From positions 122,836 through 186,835 of the forward strand of contig NZ_JBGCUE010000006.1 in assembly GCF_041102575.1 (NCBI RefSeq): 64,000 nucleotides of DNA. The letters run 5' to 3'. Source of the stretch: Tenuifilum sp. 4138str (GTDB lineage: Bacteria > Bacteroidota > Bacteroidia > Bacteroidales > Tenuifilaceae). The translations under genes and the position numbers were made by a program. Of this stretch, positions 38,933-47,462 are shown piece by piece (position 1 is the stretch's first letter; each line of letters starts with the position of its first letter). The notes under the pieces are model-generated. The model ran no database searches. It saw only the letters and a list, made by a program, of their open reading frames with translations, and had not been told where the DNA came from.

Positions 38933-39893
38933 AAAGATTCTTTTTCTTTCACTAATAATAGCCTTTGGGATAGGACTATTCTACTTTTCCAGTTGGTATA
39001 GCGAATACCGTCAAACGGACTTTTCCTATGATAGCTCTCATATTTCTGCTATTGAGCTGGTTATGAAATCCGATACCCTTAGGTTGACAAAATCAAATGG
39101 CAATTGGTTTATAAATGATTTTTTTATTGCTGACTCAGCTGTTGTTAGTAATTTTATCGATATTTTGCAGAGTATATCAGCGGTTGCACCCGCCACGCTA
39201 AAAACCGATGACAATTTAACCCAGCTGTTTCAAGAGAAGGGTATAGGCGTTTTTATTTATAAAGGTAAACATTTAGGCAAGGAATACAGGATTGCATCTA
39301 TTGCTGAATTCAACTATAAACCTGTTGCCCTGAACAGTGGTTCGGTTGTCCCTTACTACGTTGAATCGCCAAATGCTGTTGATAATTTAGTTGAATACTT
39401 TTCGGTTAACCCTGATAAATGGCTTTCTGGCAAACTGTTTACCGAGCCAGTTGAGGCGATTGAAGAAATAAAGGTTGTTTTCCCTGACAATGAAAAGGGA
39501 TACACCCTTGAACTGGGAGGAAACCAAATAGCATTATCTAACTCAGCTGGAATTAGACTGCCAAACATCAACCTTGCCAACATTAGCAATCTTTACTACT
39601 CGCTCGATAATTTTAAGTTGCATTACCCTACTAAGGCCGAAATAAATTCTGCAATACCTGAGAATTTAATTTCCAGCATGCAGCTCAAAATGCTAAACGG
39701 CAAAACGTACGATTACACAATTTACCGGATAACCGGTAAAGGATATACAAATATTCTGGGACAAGAACTCGGATACAACCCAAATCGTCTACTGGTAAAG
39801 CTATCGGAAAACCGTTTTTTGGTTGGCTCCTATCTGCACTTCCATTACGTTCTATGCCCCATCGATGTGTTTGTAAATAATTATGAAAAATAG
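38922..39893 (+). CDS. DUF4340 domain protein, membrane anchored
   Basis: 323 residues starting with a hydrophobic anchor (KKILFLSLIIAFGIGLFYFSSWY), then a periplasmic beta-rich region with repeated xxLxxxxGxWxI-type motifs (DTLRLTKSNGNWFIND), characteristic of DUF4340. These proteins commonly follow GldG-like genes. The start overlaps gldG by 11 bases, so translational coupling and a shared complex are likely. No enzyme motif seen. Confidence 0.82.
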   Translation: MSSKKILFLSLIIAFGIGLFYFSSWYSEYRQTDFSYDSSHISAIELVMKSDTLRLTKSNGNWFINDFFIADSAVVSNFIDILQSISAVAPATLKTDDNLTQLFQEKGIGVFIYKGKHLGKEYRIASIAEFNYKPVALNSGSVVPYYVESPNAVDNLVEYFSVNPDKWLSGKLFTEPVEAIEEIKVVFPDNEKGYTLELGGNQIALSNSAGIRLPNINLANISNLYYSLDNFKLHYPTKAEINSAIPENLISSMQLKMLNGKTYDYTIYRITGKGYTNILGQELGYNPNRLLVKLSENRFLVGSYLHFHYVLCPIDVFVNNYEK

Positions 39894-40047
39894 TGTGTGT
39901 TATTAGAGTAAAATTTTGTATTATTGAAATCCTTTTGAGATTTGAATTGCATTGATTTTCAATTTTTAAACTAAAATATACAATTAACTATTTGACAGCT
40001 AAAGGATAATCAATTTAGGTAAAAGGAACTAACTAAATTACTGAGAT

Positions 40048-41178
40048 ATGAAATTTGTTGTATCAAGCACCATGCTACTGAGCCACTTATCGGTGGTAAG
40101 CAGGGTAATCAGCAGCAAGAACACCCTACCAATTCTCGACAACTTCTTATTCAAGTTGGAAGGTAATGAGCTGGAAATCACAGCATCTGACCTTGAATCG
40201 ACACTTACAACAAAAATTACCCTCGATAACGTTATGGGTGATGGTTCAATTGCAATTCCCTTTAAAATTCTTATCGATACCCTAAAGGAATTCTCGGAGC
40301 AACCCCTTACTTTCGAAATTGACCCAGGTTCCCTTGCAGTTGTTATTCACTCGGAGAATGGACAGTTCAACATTGTTGGCCAACCCGCCGATGATTTTCC
40401 AAAGCCCGCTGAGCTTAGCCCAGAGAGTAAAGTTAGTGTTAAGGTAGCTGCCGACGTTATGCTTAATGGTATTACCAAAACCATTTTTGCCACCGCCGAC
40501 GACGAGATGCGCCCCGTGATGAACGGTATTTTTGTTGAGTTAACCGCTGAAGGGATGACCTTTGTTGCTTCCGACTCGCACAAGCTGGTTCGCTACCGCC
40601 GTAAGGATGTACAGGTTGAAGAGTTTTCATCGTTCATTCTACCCAAAAAACCTGCTAACCTGCTAAAGTCAATTCTTGTAAAGGAAACCGGCTCAGTAAA
40701 TGTTGAGTTCGATAGTAAGAATGCTCGCTTTACCATGAGCGGTTACACCCTGGTTTGCCGTTTGGTTGAAGGGGAATACCCCAACTATAGCGCCGTAATT
40801 CCTGTTGATAACCCAAACCGTATGATTATTGACAGGGTTGATTTTTATAACTCGGTTCGTCGCGTTTCAATCTATTCAAACGCAGCCAGCAACCTTATTA
40901 AGCTAGGCTTAACATCTAACCAGTGCGAGGTTTCAGCTCAAGACCTTGATTTCTCAGTTTCGGCTTTCGAGCGCTTAAACTGCGATTACCAAGGCGATGA
41001 AATGGAGATAGGCTTTAAATCAGCCTTTTTGGTGGAGATTCTGGCAAACCTTTCCTCAACCGAGGTGGTACTTTCCATGTCCGATCCCTCCCGTGCAGGG
41101 CTCATTTTCCCTCACCAAAACGAAAACCCCGACGAAGATGTCCTTATGCTTCTAATGCCAATGATGATTGGTGCTTAG
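40048..41178 (+). CDS. dnaN: DNA polymerase III beta sliding clamp
   Basis: Ring-shaped processivity clamp of the replisome. 376 residues with three clamp folds. Characteristic segments include KNTLPILDNFLFKLEGNELEITASDLE, PARPTxLxQ-like QPLTFEIDPGSLAV, FVASDSHKLVRYR, and the C-terminal hydrophobic pocket region ending DVLMLLMPMMIGA. The 154-base AT-rich upstream gap has no exact TAnnTTTG box. No dnaA or recF lies beside it, so this is not an obvious replication-origin cluster. Confidence 0.96.
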   Translation: MKFVVSSTMLLSHLSVVSRVISSKNTLPILDNFLFKLEGNELEITASDLESTLTTKITLDNVMGDGSIAIPFKILIDTLKEFSEQPLTFEIDPGSLAVVIHSENGQFNIVGQPADDFPKPAELSPESKVSVKVAADVMLNGITKTIFATADDEMRPVMNGIFVELTAEGMTFVASDSHKLVRYRRKDVQVEEFSSFILPKKPANLLKSILVKETGSVNVEFDSKNARFTMSGYTLVCRLVEGEYPNYSAVIPVDNPNRMIIDRVDFYNSVRRVSIYSNAASNLIKLGLTSNQCEVSAQDLDFSVSAFERLNCDYQGDEMEIGFKSAFLVEILANLSSTEVVLSMSDPSRAGLIFPHQNENPDEDVLMLLMPMMIGA

Positions 41179-41191
41179 GAATAAACTCAAT

Positions 41192-41226
41192 AACTTCCCC
41201 GGCCTTGGCTTGGGGAAGTTTTTTTA
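41192..41226 (+). terminator. Intrinsic terminator after dnaN
   Basis: AACTTCCCC / GGGGAAGTT (41192-41200 and 41212-41220), 11-base loop, followed by seven T. Confidence 0.87.
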
Positions 41227-41244
41227 TTAATAAAGGTAATATTA

Positions 41245-42012
41245 ATGGGATTAAATATTAAGAACCCGCTGGTAGTATTCGACCTGGAAACCACCGGAAT
41301 TGATGTTGTTAAGGATAGAATAGTTGAAATTGCTGTGCTAAAGGTATTCCCTAACGGAAACCGGGAATCAAAGGTTAGGCGCGTAAATCCTGAAATGCCT
41401 ATACCACCTGAGGCTACCGCTGTCCATGGAATAACCGACGACGATGTAAAAGATGCGCCAACCTTTAAGGAGATAGCAAAATCGTTGGCAAACTATATTG
41501 AGGGTTGCGATTTTGCTGGTTTCAACTCCAACAAGTTCGATTTACCTCTTTTGGCCGAAGAGTTCCTCCGTGCTGGGGTTGATATCGATTTGAAAAAACG
41601 CAAGTTTATCGATGTTCAAACCATTTTCCATAAAATGGAAAAGAGAACCCTGGCTGCAGCATACAAGTTTTACCTCGATAAGAACTTGGTGAATGCCCAC
41701 AGCGCCGAAGCAGATACCCTTGCCACCTTCGAAATCCTATGCGCTCAGGTTGAACGGTATCCTGAGCTAAAAAACGATGTCGATTTTCTTTCGGAGTTCA
41801 GCTCTTTTAATCGCAATGTCGATTTTGCTGGCCGTATCATTCTCGATGACAAAGGCGTTGAGGTATTTAACTTTGGAAAGCACAAAGGTAAGCCTGTTGC
41901 AGAAGTATTAAAGGCTGAACCCAGCTACTACTCATGGATGATGAATGGCGAATTCCCCTTGTACACCAAAAAGGTACTCACTAACATCTACTTAAAAATG
42001 AAACAAAAATAA
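41245..42012 (+). CDS. DnaQ-like 3'-5' exonuclease with DUF3820/ExoX-like C-terminal domain
   Basis: 255 residues. The N-terminal ~180 are a DEDDh exonuclease: Exo I FDLETTGID, VHGITDDDV, Exo II FAGFNSNKFDLPLLAEEF, and Exo III HSAEADTLATFEI with the catalytic His/Asp. The C-terminal ~50 residues (VFNFGKHKGKPVAEVL, then YYSWMMNGEFP) match the short DUF3820 module found after some exonucleases, such as ExoX. It follows dnaN after a terminator, so may have its own promoter. A proofreading or repair role is inferred. Confidence 0.88.
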   Translation: MGLNIKNPLVVFDLETTGIDVVKDRIVEIAVLKVFPNGNRESKVRRVNPEMPIPPEATAVHGITDDDVKDAPTFKEIAKSLANYIEGCDFAGFNSNKFDLPLLAEEFLRAGVDIDLKKRKFIDVQTIFHKMEKRTLAAAYKFYLDKNLVNAHSAEADTLATFEILCAQVERYPELKNDVDFLSEFSSFNRNVDFAGRIILDDKGVEVFNFGKHKGKPVAEVLKAEPSYYSWMMNGEFPLYTKKVLTNIYLKMKQK

Positions 42013-42081
42013 TTTGCCCCACAGTATTAACTTATATTAACAAATGCTATATTTACGCCAGTATTCTATAAATGGATTAGT

Positions 42082-42834
42082 ATGGCATTGATTGAAACAT
42101 TCCGTCGCCAAGGCGACTTTCTTTTTAGGTATCGCAGCTATTTACCAGTGCTTTTAATTTTAGCAGGAATAGGTTACTATGTTTACCTCCTGGTAACCAA
42201 GCAGTATTCATATAATGCATTTTACTTCTTTGCTTGCTTTGTGGTGAGCTTTATTGGACTGGTTATACGCGCTATTACCATTGGCTACACCCCAAAGAAT
42301 ACTTCAGGAAGGAATACCAAGGAGCAGGTTGCCGATACGGTTAATACTTCAGGAATGTACTCGTTAGTACGCCATCCGCTTTACCTTGGCAATTTTTTCA
42401 TGTGGTTTGGCCTTGCCCTTCTTACTAAGAGCTACTGGTTTGTCATATCTTTCCTTTTAGTTTACTGGCTCTACTACGAACGAATAATGTACGCCGAGGA
42501 ATTTTTCCTACGCAACAAGTTTGGTTCGGATTACCTCAATTGGGCCGATAACGTTCCCACTTTTATTCCGCGCAGGTTCAGGTGGCGCTCACCAAACAAT
42601 TACTTTTCCATCCGTAATGTAATTAAGCGCGAGAGCATAGGGCTTTTCAAGTTAGTGCTACTATTTTTTGTTTTTCAGTACATACACGATGTGGTTTCAA
42701 ATGGGGGTAAACTCCTTGAGCTAAGTTCGTGGGGTAGGGTGTGGTTCATTGCCTTTATTATTGTCGGCATAATTTACCTGACTTTACGAACTATCAGAAA
42801 GAAAACCCGTTTGCTCGATGTGGATGGTCGTTAA
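42082..42834 (+). CDS. Lipid A 1-phosphate O-methyltransferase-like membrane protein (PEMT/ICMT family)
   Basis: 250 residues with several membrane helices. The family signature TSGMYSLVRHPLYLGNFFMWFG, followed by YYERIMYAEEFFLRNKFG, is that of SAM-dependent methyltransferases of the isoprenylcysteine/phospholipid type. In Leptospira LmtA, the related enzyme methylates the 1-phosphate of lipid A; Bacteroidota homologues of this length carry the same annotation. Its TAA stop shares the TTAA palindrome with the stop of the convergent diacylglycerol kinase gene, the two overlapping by 4 bases. Confidence 0.78.
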   Translation: MALIETFRRQGDFLFRYRSYLPVLLILAGIGYYVYLLVTKQYSYNAFYFFACFVVSFIGLVIRAITIGYTPKNTSGRNTKEQVADTVNTSGMYSLVRHPLYLGNFFMWFGLALLTKSYWFVISFLLVYWLYYERIMYAEEFFLRNKFGSDYLNWADNVPTFIPRRFRWRSPNNYFSIRNVIKRESIGLFKLVLLFFVFQYIHDVVSNGGKLLELSSWGRVWFIAFIIVGIIYLTLRTIRKKTRLLDVDGR

Positions 42835-43733
42835 GGTACAATAATCCTTAACCCCTTATTCACTACTGTAATCTTAATTTTTCTATCCATTATAATGGGT
42901 TCACCATCAAAGTGAACCACATCTTCGCGTTTTCGCTTTATTACAACCTTTTGGGCCTTGCCGGTTTGTAGAACCGTGCTTTTATTAATGGTTCGGGTGA
43001 ATAGCATTGCACCAATGGCTGGTGCTTGAAGCAGATTTATGGGCGACATAATGGCTATATCGAGTAGCCCATCCTGTATATCGGCATTTGGTGCTATATA
43101 CGCATTATTGCCATATTGCGATGCGTTGGCACACGTAATAAGAAAGGCTTTCACTTTCATTTTTTGTGTGCCATCAATTTTAACCTTGTACTTCTTGGGT
43201 TTGTAACTAATAAAGTCAGTTAACGCCACCTTAACATAGTTAAAAAAACCTCGGCCTTTCTCTTTGGCAAAGCGGTAACCAATATGAGCATCAAAACCCA
43301 CGCCACAGGTACAAAAGAATGGTAACCCGTTTACGAGCCCGTAATCTATTGATTCAACCCTAAGCTTATTTATCACCTGTATTGCTTTGGCTGCATCAAG
43401 CGGGATTCTTAGGTGCCTTGCAAGACCATTGCCCGAACCTAAAGGTATAATACCCATTACACAATCCGTGTTTATAATGGCACTGCCTACCTCGTTAACC
43501 GTTCCGTCGCCACCAACTGCAACAAAATACTTGAACCCCTCGGCAATTTTTTCACTTATAATCTGTAAAGCATCGCCCTTTTTACGGGTGAAGAGGATTT
43601 CGGGCTCAAATGTCTCGTTGTCAATTGTATTATTGATAATGTGCAGTATACTTTCCTTACCGCGTGTTCCAGAAATGGGATTTACAATAAAAAGTATTCT
43701 TTTGCGGGTGGACTTTGTAATGGGATCAGCCAT
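42831..43733 (-). CDS. Diacylglycerol kinase family lipid kinase
   Basis: 300 residues, the standard length of the bacterial DgkB/YegS family. Conserved: ILFIVNPISGTRGK at the N-terminus, the nucleotide loop VAVGGDGTVNEVGSA (GGDGT at 74-78), PLGSGNGLARHL and the C-terminal HFDGEPI. It phosphorylates a lipid such as diacylglycerol or a related alcohol at the inner membrane; the substrate cannot be assigned. It has a consensus promoter and is divergent from the FAH-family gene. Confidence 0.92.
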   Translation of the reverse strand: MADPITKSTRKRILFIVNPISGTRGKESILHIINNTIDNETFEPEILFTRKKGDALQIISEKIAEGFKYFVAVGGDGTVNEVGSAIINTDCVMGIIPLGSGNGLARHLRIPLDAAKAIQVINKLRVESIDYGLVNGLPFFCTCGVGFDAHIGYRFAKEKGRGFFNYVKVALTDFISYKPKKYKVKIDGTQKMKVKAFLITCANASQYGNNAYIAPNADIQDGLLDIAIMSPINLLQAPAIGAMLFTRTINKSTVLQTGKAQKVVIKRKREDVVHFDGEPIIMDRKIKITVVNKGLRIIVP

Positions 43734-43753
43734 GGAACTTACTTTTGAACATG

Positions 43754-43784
43754 CAAAAGTAAAACCTTTTTTAATAGCATCAAA
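43754..43784 (-). promoter_or_regulatory. Promoter of the diacylglycerol kinase gene
   Basis: Minus strand: TTTG (43784-43781), 19 bases, TACTTTTG (43761-43754). Full consensus, 20 bases before the ATG at 43733. Confidence 0.8.
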
Positions 43785-43789
43785 CTAAC

Positions 43790-43797
43790 TACCTTTG
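43790..43797 (+). promoter_or_regulatory. -7 box for the FAH-family gene
   Basis: TACCTTTG matches TAnnTTTG; a TTTT occurs at the 19-base -33 position (43767-43770). It lies back-to-back with the minus-strand promoter at 43754-43784. Confidence 0.6.
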
Positions 43798-43837
43798 TTT
43801 GGCTTTGCTCATTCATTGACATAAAAAATTACTCATA

Positions 43838-44449
43838 ATGAAAATCATTTGCATTGGTAGAAACTATAGGGATCATGCTAAGGAAATGCATGCCGATGTG
43901 CCTGAGGTTCCGGTATTCTTTATTAAGCCCGATAATTGTTTGCTTCGCAATAATCAACCTTTTTTTTATCCTGATTTTACAAGCGATTTGCAGTATGAAC
44001 TAGAAGTTGTGCTTCGAATTAATAGGTTAGGGCGGAGTATCAAGCAAAAGTTTGCACACCGTTACTACGATGCCATAACCCTTGGTATCGATTTCACTGC
44101 TCGTGACTTACAGCGCGAGTGTAAAGCAAAAGGATTACCCTGGGAAATATCCAAAGCGTTCGACTATTCTGCTCCCATAGGAACTTTTATCCCCAAAGAT
44201 GAACTGGGCGATTTAAATGGCTTAAACTTTCGGCTTGAGCTAAACGGAAAGGTAGTACAGCAAGGGAATACTGCAAACATGATTTTTGGCTACGATGAGC
44301 TTATTTCGTACGTTTCACGATTCATAACCTTCAGAACTGGCGATCTTCTTTTTACCGGCACCCCAAGCGGTGTAGGGCCTGTTAACGTTGGCGATAGGCT
44401 ACAAGCCTATTTGAACGACAGGCTGATGCTCGACTTTTTTATTAAGTAA
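43838..44449 (+). CDS. Fumarylacetoacetate hydrolase (FAH) family protein
   Basis: 203 residues, a compact single-domain FAH fold enzyme acting on 2-keto acid or acylpyruvate type substrates. Motifs: CIGRNYRDHAKEM at the N-terminus, PVFFIKPDNCLL, the metal site around YELEVVLRI and GIDFTARD (two acidic ligands), and GDLLFTGTPSGVGPV near the C-terminus. No pathway neighbours. Acylpyruvase or oxaloacetate-decarboxylase-like activity is possible from family knowledge but not determined. Confidence 0.9.
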   Translation: MKIICIGRNYRDHAKEMHADVPEVPVFFIKPDNCLLRNNQPFFYPDFTSDLQYELEVVLRINRLGRSIKQKFAHRYYDAITLGIDFTARDLQRECKAKGLPWEISKAFDYSAPIGTFIPKDELGDLNGLNFRLELNGKVVQQGNTANMIFGYDELISYVSRFITFRTGDLLFTGTPSGVGPVNVGDRLQAYLNDRLMLDFFIK

Positions 44450-44488
44450 TGGTTTTACAGCAAAATTATTGTAGTATTTCCATTAACC

Positions 44489-45346
44489 TTAAATGGGTAT
44501 AGCTGAGGTAACCTCAAGTTCTAACTGTAACCTTTTGAAAAAGGTTAACGGGTAACTAGCGGTTAGTGTGCTTAATGCGTAGTCAATGGTTTGTTCAATG
44601 CTGTTCGATTGAATCACCAGCTGTTCATGCAAGGTATTTACTACAGCGTATGCGCTATCCTGGTAGGTAATGCCTTGCGATATTTCACCTTCAAGTTTTG
44701 TGAAAAAGTCCATGATCTCTCGGTAGCGTTGCCTTTGCCTGTCGGAATAACGGTGTAGCGATGAGTATGCATTTGTAAAACTTGTAAACCTATTACGTAG
44801 GTTTGCCAGAACTTTGCGTGGAAGCTGGTCGATGCTAATGCCACGCTTCAGGTAAATTTCAGTGTACCGAAAAACGCCAACAAATCCAAGTGCGTCAAGA
44901 TCATCGGCGGTGGATACGAGTAAAGCCAAGTCGAGCATGTCATCGGGCTTTGTAACCGGGTGTTGCTTTACCGATTTGTCATCGTGCAGCTCTACAGCTT
45001 TTAAAATCAGTGTTTTTTGCGATTCCGTTAGGTCTGGGAAGTGGCTGAGATATTGCTTGCATAGCTCGGCACCCTCAGCCCCATGTTGCTCGTCGAGGGT
45101 TTTGGTTAGGCCAGCATCGTGAAAAAAACAGGCAATTATTGCATTTTCAATTAGCTGTTCGGTGATTGTCAGTCCAGCCTTATGCAGTTCAATCAGTAAA
45201 CCCCGGCAATGCAGCCACACCCTAATATGGTGTTGCAGATTGTGCGAGGGTAACGACACGTTATTGAATATACTCTCAAGGTGGCGGTAAAGGTTCGACA
45301 AGTGTTTTGTCTCAATCCTATGAATTTTAGAGAGTAACTCTTCCAT
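44489..45346 (-). CDS. HD-domain protein (predicted metal-dependent phosphohydrolase)
   Basis: 285 residues, mostly helical. The HD motif is visible: HNLQHHIRVW supplies an early His, then ACFFHDAGL gives the HD pair, with ELHDDKS and an Asp in STADDLDALG further on. HD proteins hydrolyse phosphate esters, often of nucleotides. No signal sequence or extra domain was recognised. It follows, on the same strand, the small DNA-binding protein gene but a terminator separates them. Substrate unknown. Confidence 0.78.
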   Translation of the reverse strand: MEELLSKIHRIETKHLSNLYRHLESIFNNVSLPSHNLQHHIRVWLHCRGLLIELHKAGLTITEQLIENAIIACFFHDAGLTKTLDEQHGAEGAELCKQYLSHFPDLTESQKTLILKAVELHDDKSVKQHPVTKPDDMLDLALLVSTADDLDALGFVGVFRYTEIYLKRGISIDQLPRKVLANLRNRFTSFTNAYSSLHRYSDRQRQRYREIMDFFTKLEGEISQGITYQDSAYAVVNTLHEQLVIQSNSIEQTIDYALSTLTASYPLTFFKRLQLELEVTSAIPI

Positions 45347-45377
45347 GGTTTTTATGTAGTTTATGCAAAGTAAATAA

Positions 45378-45404
45378 AAAAGCAGGAAAAATTTTCCTGC
45401 TTTT
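45378..45404 (-). terminator. Intrinsic terminator of the small DNA-binding protein gene
   Basis: Read on the minus strand, AAAAGCAGGAAAA / TTTTCCTGCTTTT hairpin with a T-run (TTTTTTATTT), 23 bases after the stop at 45427. Confidence 0.83.
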
Positions 45405-45426
45405 ACGTGATTTCGATAGAATTGTT

Positions 45427-45687
45427 TTAAGCCATCTCCTTTGATTTGGCAATAATTTCATAGGCGATATCGAGTATTGTGGTATCGTCGAGGGTTACTA
45501 TTCCACCATCAGGCCCCGGTTCAAGGTGAAATCCCACAGCACCTCCATCCTTGTAGTTGGTTCCACCAAAATAATTGCGGACAGTTTCAACATTAACGTT
45601 CAACCTGTCCGCAATTACCTGCATGCTACCATCAGGAAGGCTATCTTTAACCCTCCTGAGCTCATTAAATGTGATTATTTTAGTCAT
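45427..45687 (-). CDS. Small predicted DNA-binding protein (helix-turn-helix-like)
   Basis: 86 residues. The first ~45 residues look like a helix-turn-helix (SMQVIADRLNVNVETVRNYFG), with a glycine-rich centre (GGAVGFHLEPGPDGGIVTLDD) and an acidic C-terminal helix (TTILDIAYEIIAKSKEMA). From memory it belongs to a short family conserved in Bacteroidales and annotated only as DNA-binding protein. It is a monocistronic unit ending at the hairpin just downstream. The target is unknown. Confidence 0.7.
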   Translation of the reverse strand: MTKIITFNELRRVKDSLPDGSMQVIADRLNVNVETVRNYFGGTNYKDGGAVGFHLEPGPDGGIVTLDDTTILDIAYEIIAKSKEMA

Positions 45688-46006
45688 AATTACAGGGTTT
45701 TATAATGATTTTTACACCTTAAATATAAAAAAATAAGTTCAAAATGTAAAATGATTTAACCAAATTTTAACGTTAAAAAAACACATTATTTTCTAGTTTT
45801 TTATACGAAATTTCCTTTTGGATGTTTTAATATTAAAGTGGTGGAAAATATTACTATTCTGGTAAATGAATCGAGGTTAAGGCAAAGACAATGAATGCTT
45901 TATAAATAAATTATTAAACTCTTGATTAATTTTAAGCCACATATGCTATTGTGGCTTTAAACTTTTCCAGGAACCTTAATATCTTTGTGGAAAATATTGG
46001 CTTTTC
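45688..46006. other. 319-base AT-rich intergenic region
   Basis: No protein-coding frame of note. It separates two divergent genes and contains a hairpin with arms AAGCCACA (45934-45941) and TGTGGCTT (45950-45957) upstream of the promoter box at 45980. A long AT-rich part (45710-45830) precedes it. Function of the hairpin is unknown. Confidence 0.6.
45980..45987 (+). promoter_or_regulatory. -7 box for the HAD phosphatase gene
   Basis: TATCTTTG matches TAnnTTTG, 19 bases before ATG 46007. No -33 TTTG at 19 bases. Confidence 0.55.
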
Positions 46007-46831
46007 ATGATTAAACTGGTGGTAACCGATTTGGATGGCACACTCCTGCGTTCCGATCATAAGTTTAACGACGAAGATATGGTTTCCCTATGCCGGTTAG
46101 GAGAAATGGGGATAATACGTGCCATTGCTACTGGTCGTTCACCATTTTCAGCATCAACTGTTTTGCCCGACGATTTTCCCATCGATTACCTTTTGTTCTC
46201 TTCTGGAGCAGGAATTATGCGCTGGTCCGATAAGTCGATTATTCATGCCAACCAGCTTTCACAGGAAGTTGTTCAGTATGTAATTGCCCTGCTTGTGGAA
46301 ATGCATGCCGATTTTATGGTTCATGAACCAATTCCATTAAATCATTGTTTCCACTACCACAGTTCTGGTAAACTCAACTCTGATTTTGAACGAAGAATTA
46401 GCCTCTATAAGGATTACTCTCAACCCTTAATAACTGGTGTGCCATTTCCAGGACCTGCTTCGCAGGTGTTAGCCGTTTTACCCAATGATATTGAAAGGTT
46501 CAATGCCATTTCCAAAAAGCTTAACGGGGTTCAGGTTATAAGAGCAACCTCCCCGCTCGATGGCAAGTCAATTTGGCTTGAAATTTTTCCCGAAGGGGTT
46601 TCAAAATCCGGAGGTATTCAATGGTTGTGTAGCTATATTGGCGGAATTCATCCCCATAATTTGTTGGCCTTAGGCAACGATTACAACGATATTGATATGC
46701 TTAACCTTGCCGGTGAAGCTTTTGTGGTTTCAAACGCACCCAGTGAGCTAAAGGACAAATTTCAGGTTGTGCCGGTAAACGATGAGGCGGGTTTTTCACA
46801 TGCTGTTAAAAGGGTGCTAAAAAAAGGTTAA
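46007..46831 (+). CDS. Cof-type HAD family phosphatase
   Basis: 274 residues, the normal length of the Cof/YbiV sugar-phosphatase subfamily (HAD type IIB). Motif I is VVTDLDGTLL with the nucleophile Asp8 and general acid Asp10; motif II is ATGRS; Lys of motif III lies in SKSGGIQWL, and motif IV is ALGNDYNDIDML. The cap domain lies in the middle. Acts in the cytoplasm on phosphorylated sugars or cofactors, substrate not predictable. Its 3' end lies 8 bases from the convergent membrane-anchored gene. Confidence 0.9.
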   Translation: MIKLVVTDLDGTLLRSDHKFNDEDMVSLCRLGEMGIIRAIATGRSPFSASTVLPDDFPIDYLLFSSGAGIMRWSDKSIIHANQLSQEVVQYVIALLVEMHADFMVHEPIPLNHCFHYHSSGKLNSDFERRISLYKDYSQPLITGVPFPGPASQVLAVLPNDIERFNAISKKLNGVQVIRATSPLDGKSIWLEIFPEGVSKSGGIQWLCSYIGGIHPHNLLALGNDYNDIDMLNLAGEAFVVSNAPSELKDKFQVVPVNDEAGFSHAVKRVLKKG

Positions 46832-46839
46832 ACAAGGTT

Positions 46840-47355
46840 TTAAAGTATCTCCTTTACCTCTTTCTTTAAAAATTCAATGGCCAGCGAGGTGGGGTTAATC
46901 TCAAGTTCAGCGTAGGTTTCAAGAATTTTTTTGCTCAAATCGAAGCTGCTATCGTTTGGTGCAACTTTTTCGCTGCAAATATTTATTAGCTTAACAATGT
47001 TTTCCTTAGCATTTTTAACCATCTCCCATGCCTCATTGCTAACATATAGCTGTTGGGAAAGGTTGTGCTCCCATTCCGCTCTTATGTTCCCAAGTAACGT
47101 ACTTTGTAGGTCGCTTGCAAGCATCCCCTTTTTATTAACTCTTACAATAATTGATTCAGGCGAAATCCGCTCCATTAAGAGTATTAAGCGCTCGTATGCC
47201 TGAAGTCGGAGCGGGAGTGAAACTTTTATGGTGTTAAACATTAATTCCGCCTTTTGCCTTCGGGTTTCATTCTTGATAAGAGTTCGCAAGGCAAGGTATC
47301 CTGCCAGGAATACCATAAGTGCGGGTATTGTAATTTTCAGAATTTCGGCAAACAT
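46840..47355 (-). CDS. Membrane-anchored protein of unknown function (Bacteroidota-conserved)
   Basis: 171 residues with one N-terminal membrane helix (ILKITIPALMVFLAGYLAL) and a basic stretch, followed by a helical cytoplasmic part (RLQAYERLILLMERISPESIIVRV; AEWEHNLSQQLYVSNEAWEMV). From memory, similar proteins recur in Bacteroidota as an uncharacterised family (possibly DUF7935). No catalytic motif. It is divergent from the aspartate aminotransferase gene. Confidence 0.7.
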   Translation of the reverse strand: MFAEILKITIPALMVFLAGYLALRTLIKNETRRQKAELMFNTIKVSLPLRLQAYERLILLMERISPESIIVRVNKKGMLASDLQSTLLGNIRAEWEHNLSQQLYVSNEAWEMVKNAKENIVKLINICSEKVAPNDSSFDLSKKILETYAELEINPTSLAIEFLKKEVKEIL

Positions 47356-47405
47356 ATTTTTAATGTTTTTGGACAGTTTAGGTGTATATGAATGACAAAT
47401 TACTT

Positions 47406-47413
47406 TATTTTTG
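47406..47413 (+). promoter_or_regulatory. -7 box for the aminotransferase gene
   Basis: TATTTTTG matches TAnnTTTG, 49 bases before the ATG at 47463. No -33 TTTG at consensus spacing. Confidence 0.5.
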
Positions 47414-47462
47414 AAACTCTAAAGTTAGTAAAACAATTTGGAATTCTCTAAAGCGTTATACC

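Noticed and set aside
40048..41178. Replication origin near dnaN
   Set aside because: No dnaA gene and no cluster of DnaA-box-like sequences was noticed beside it.
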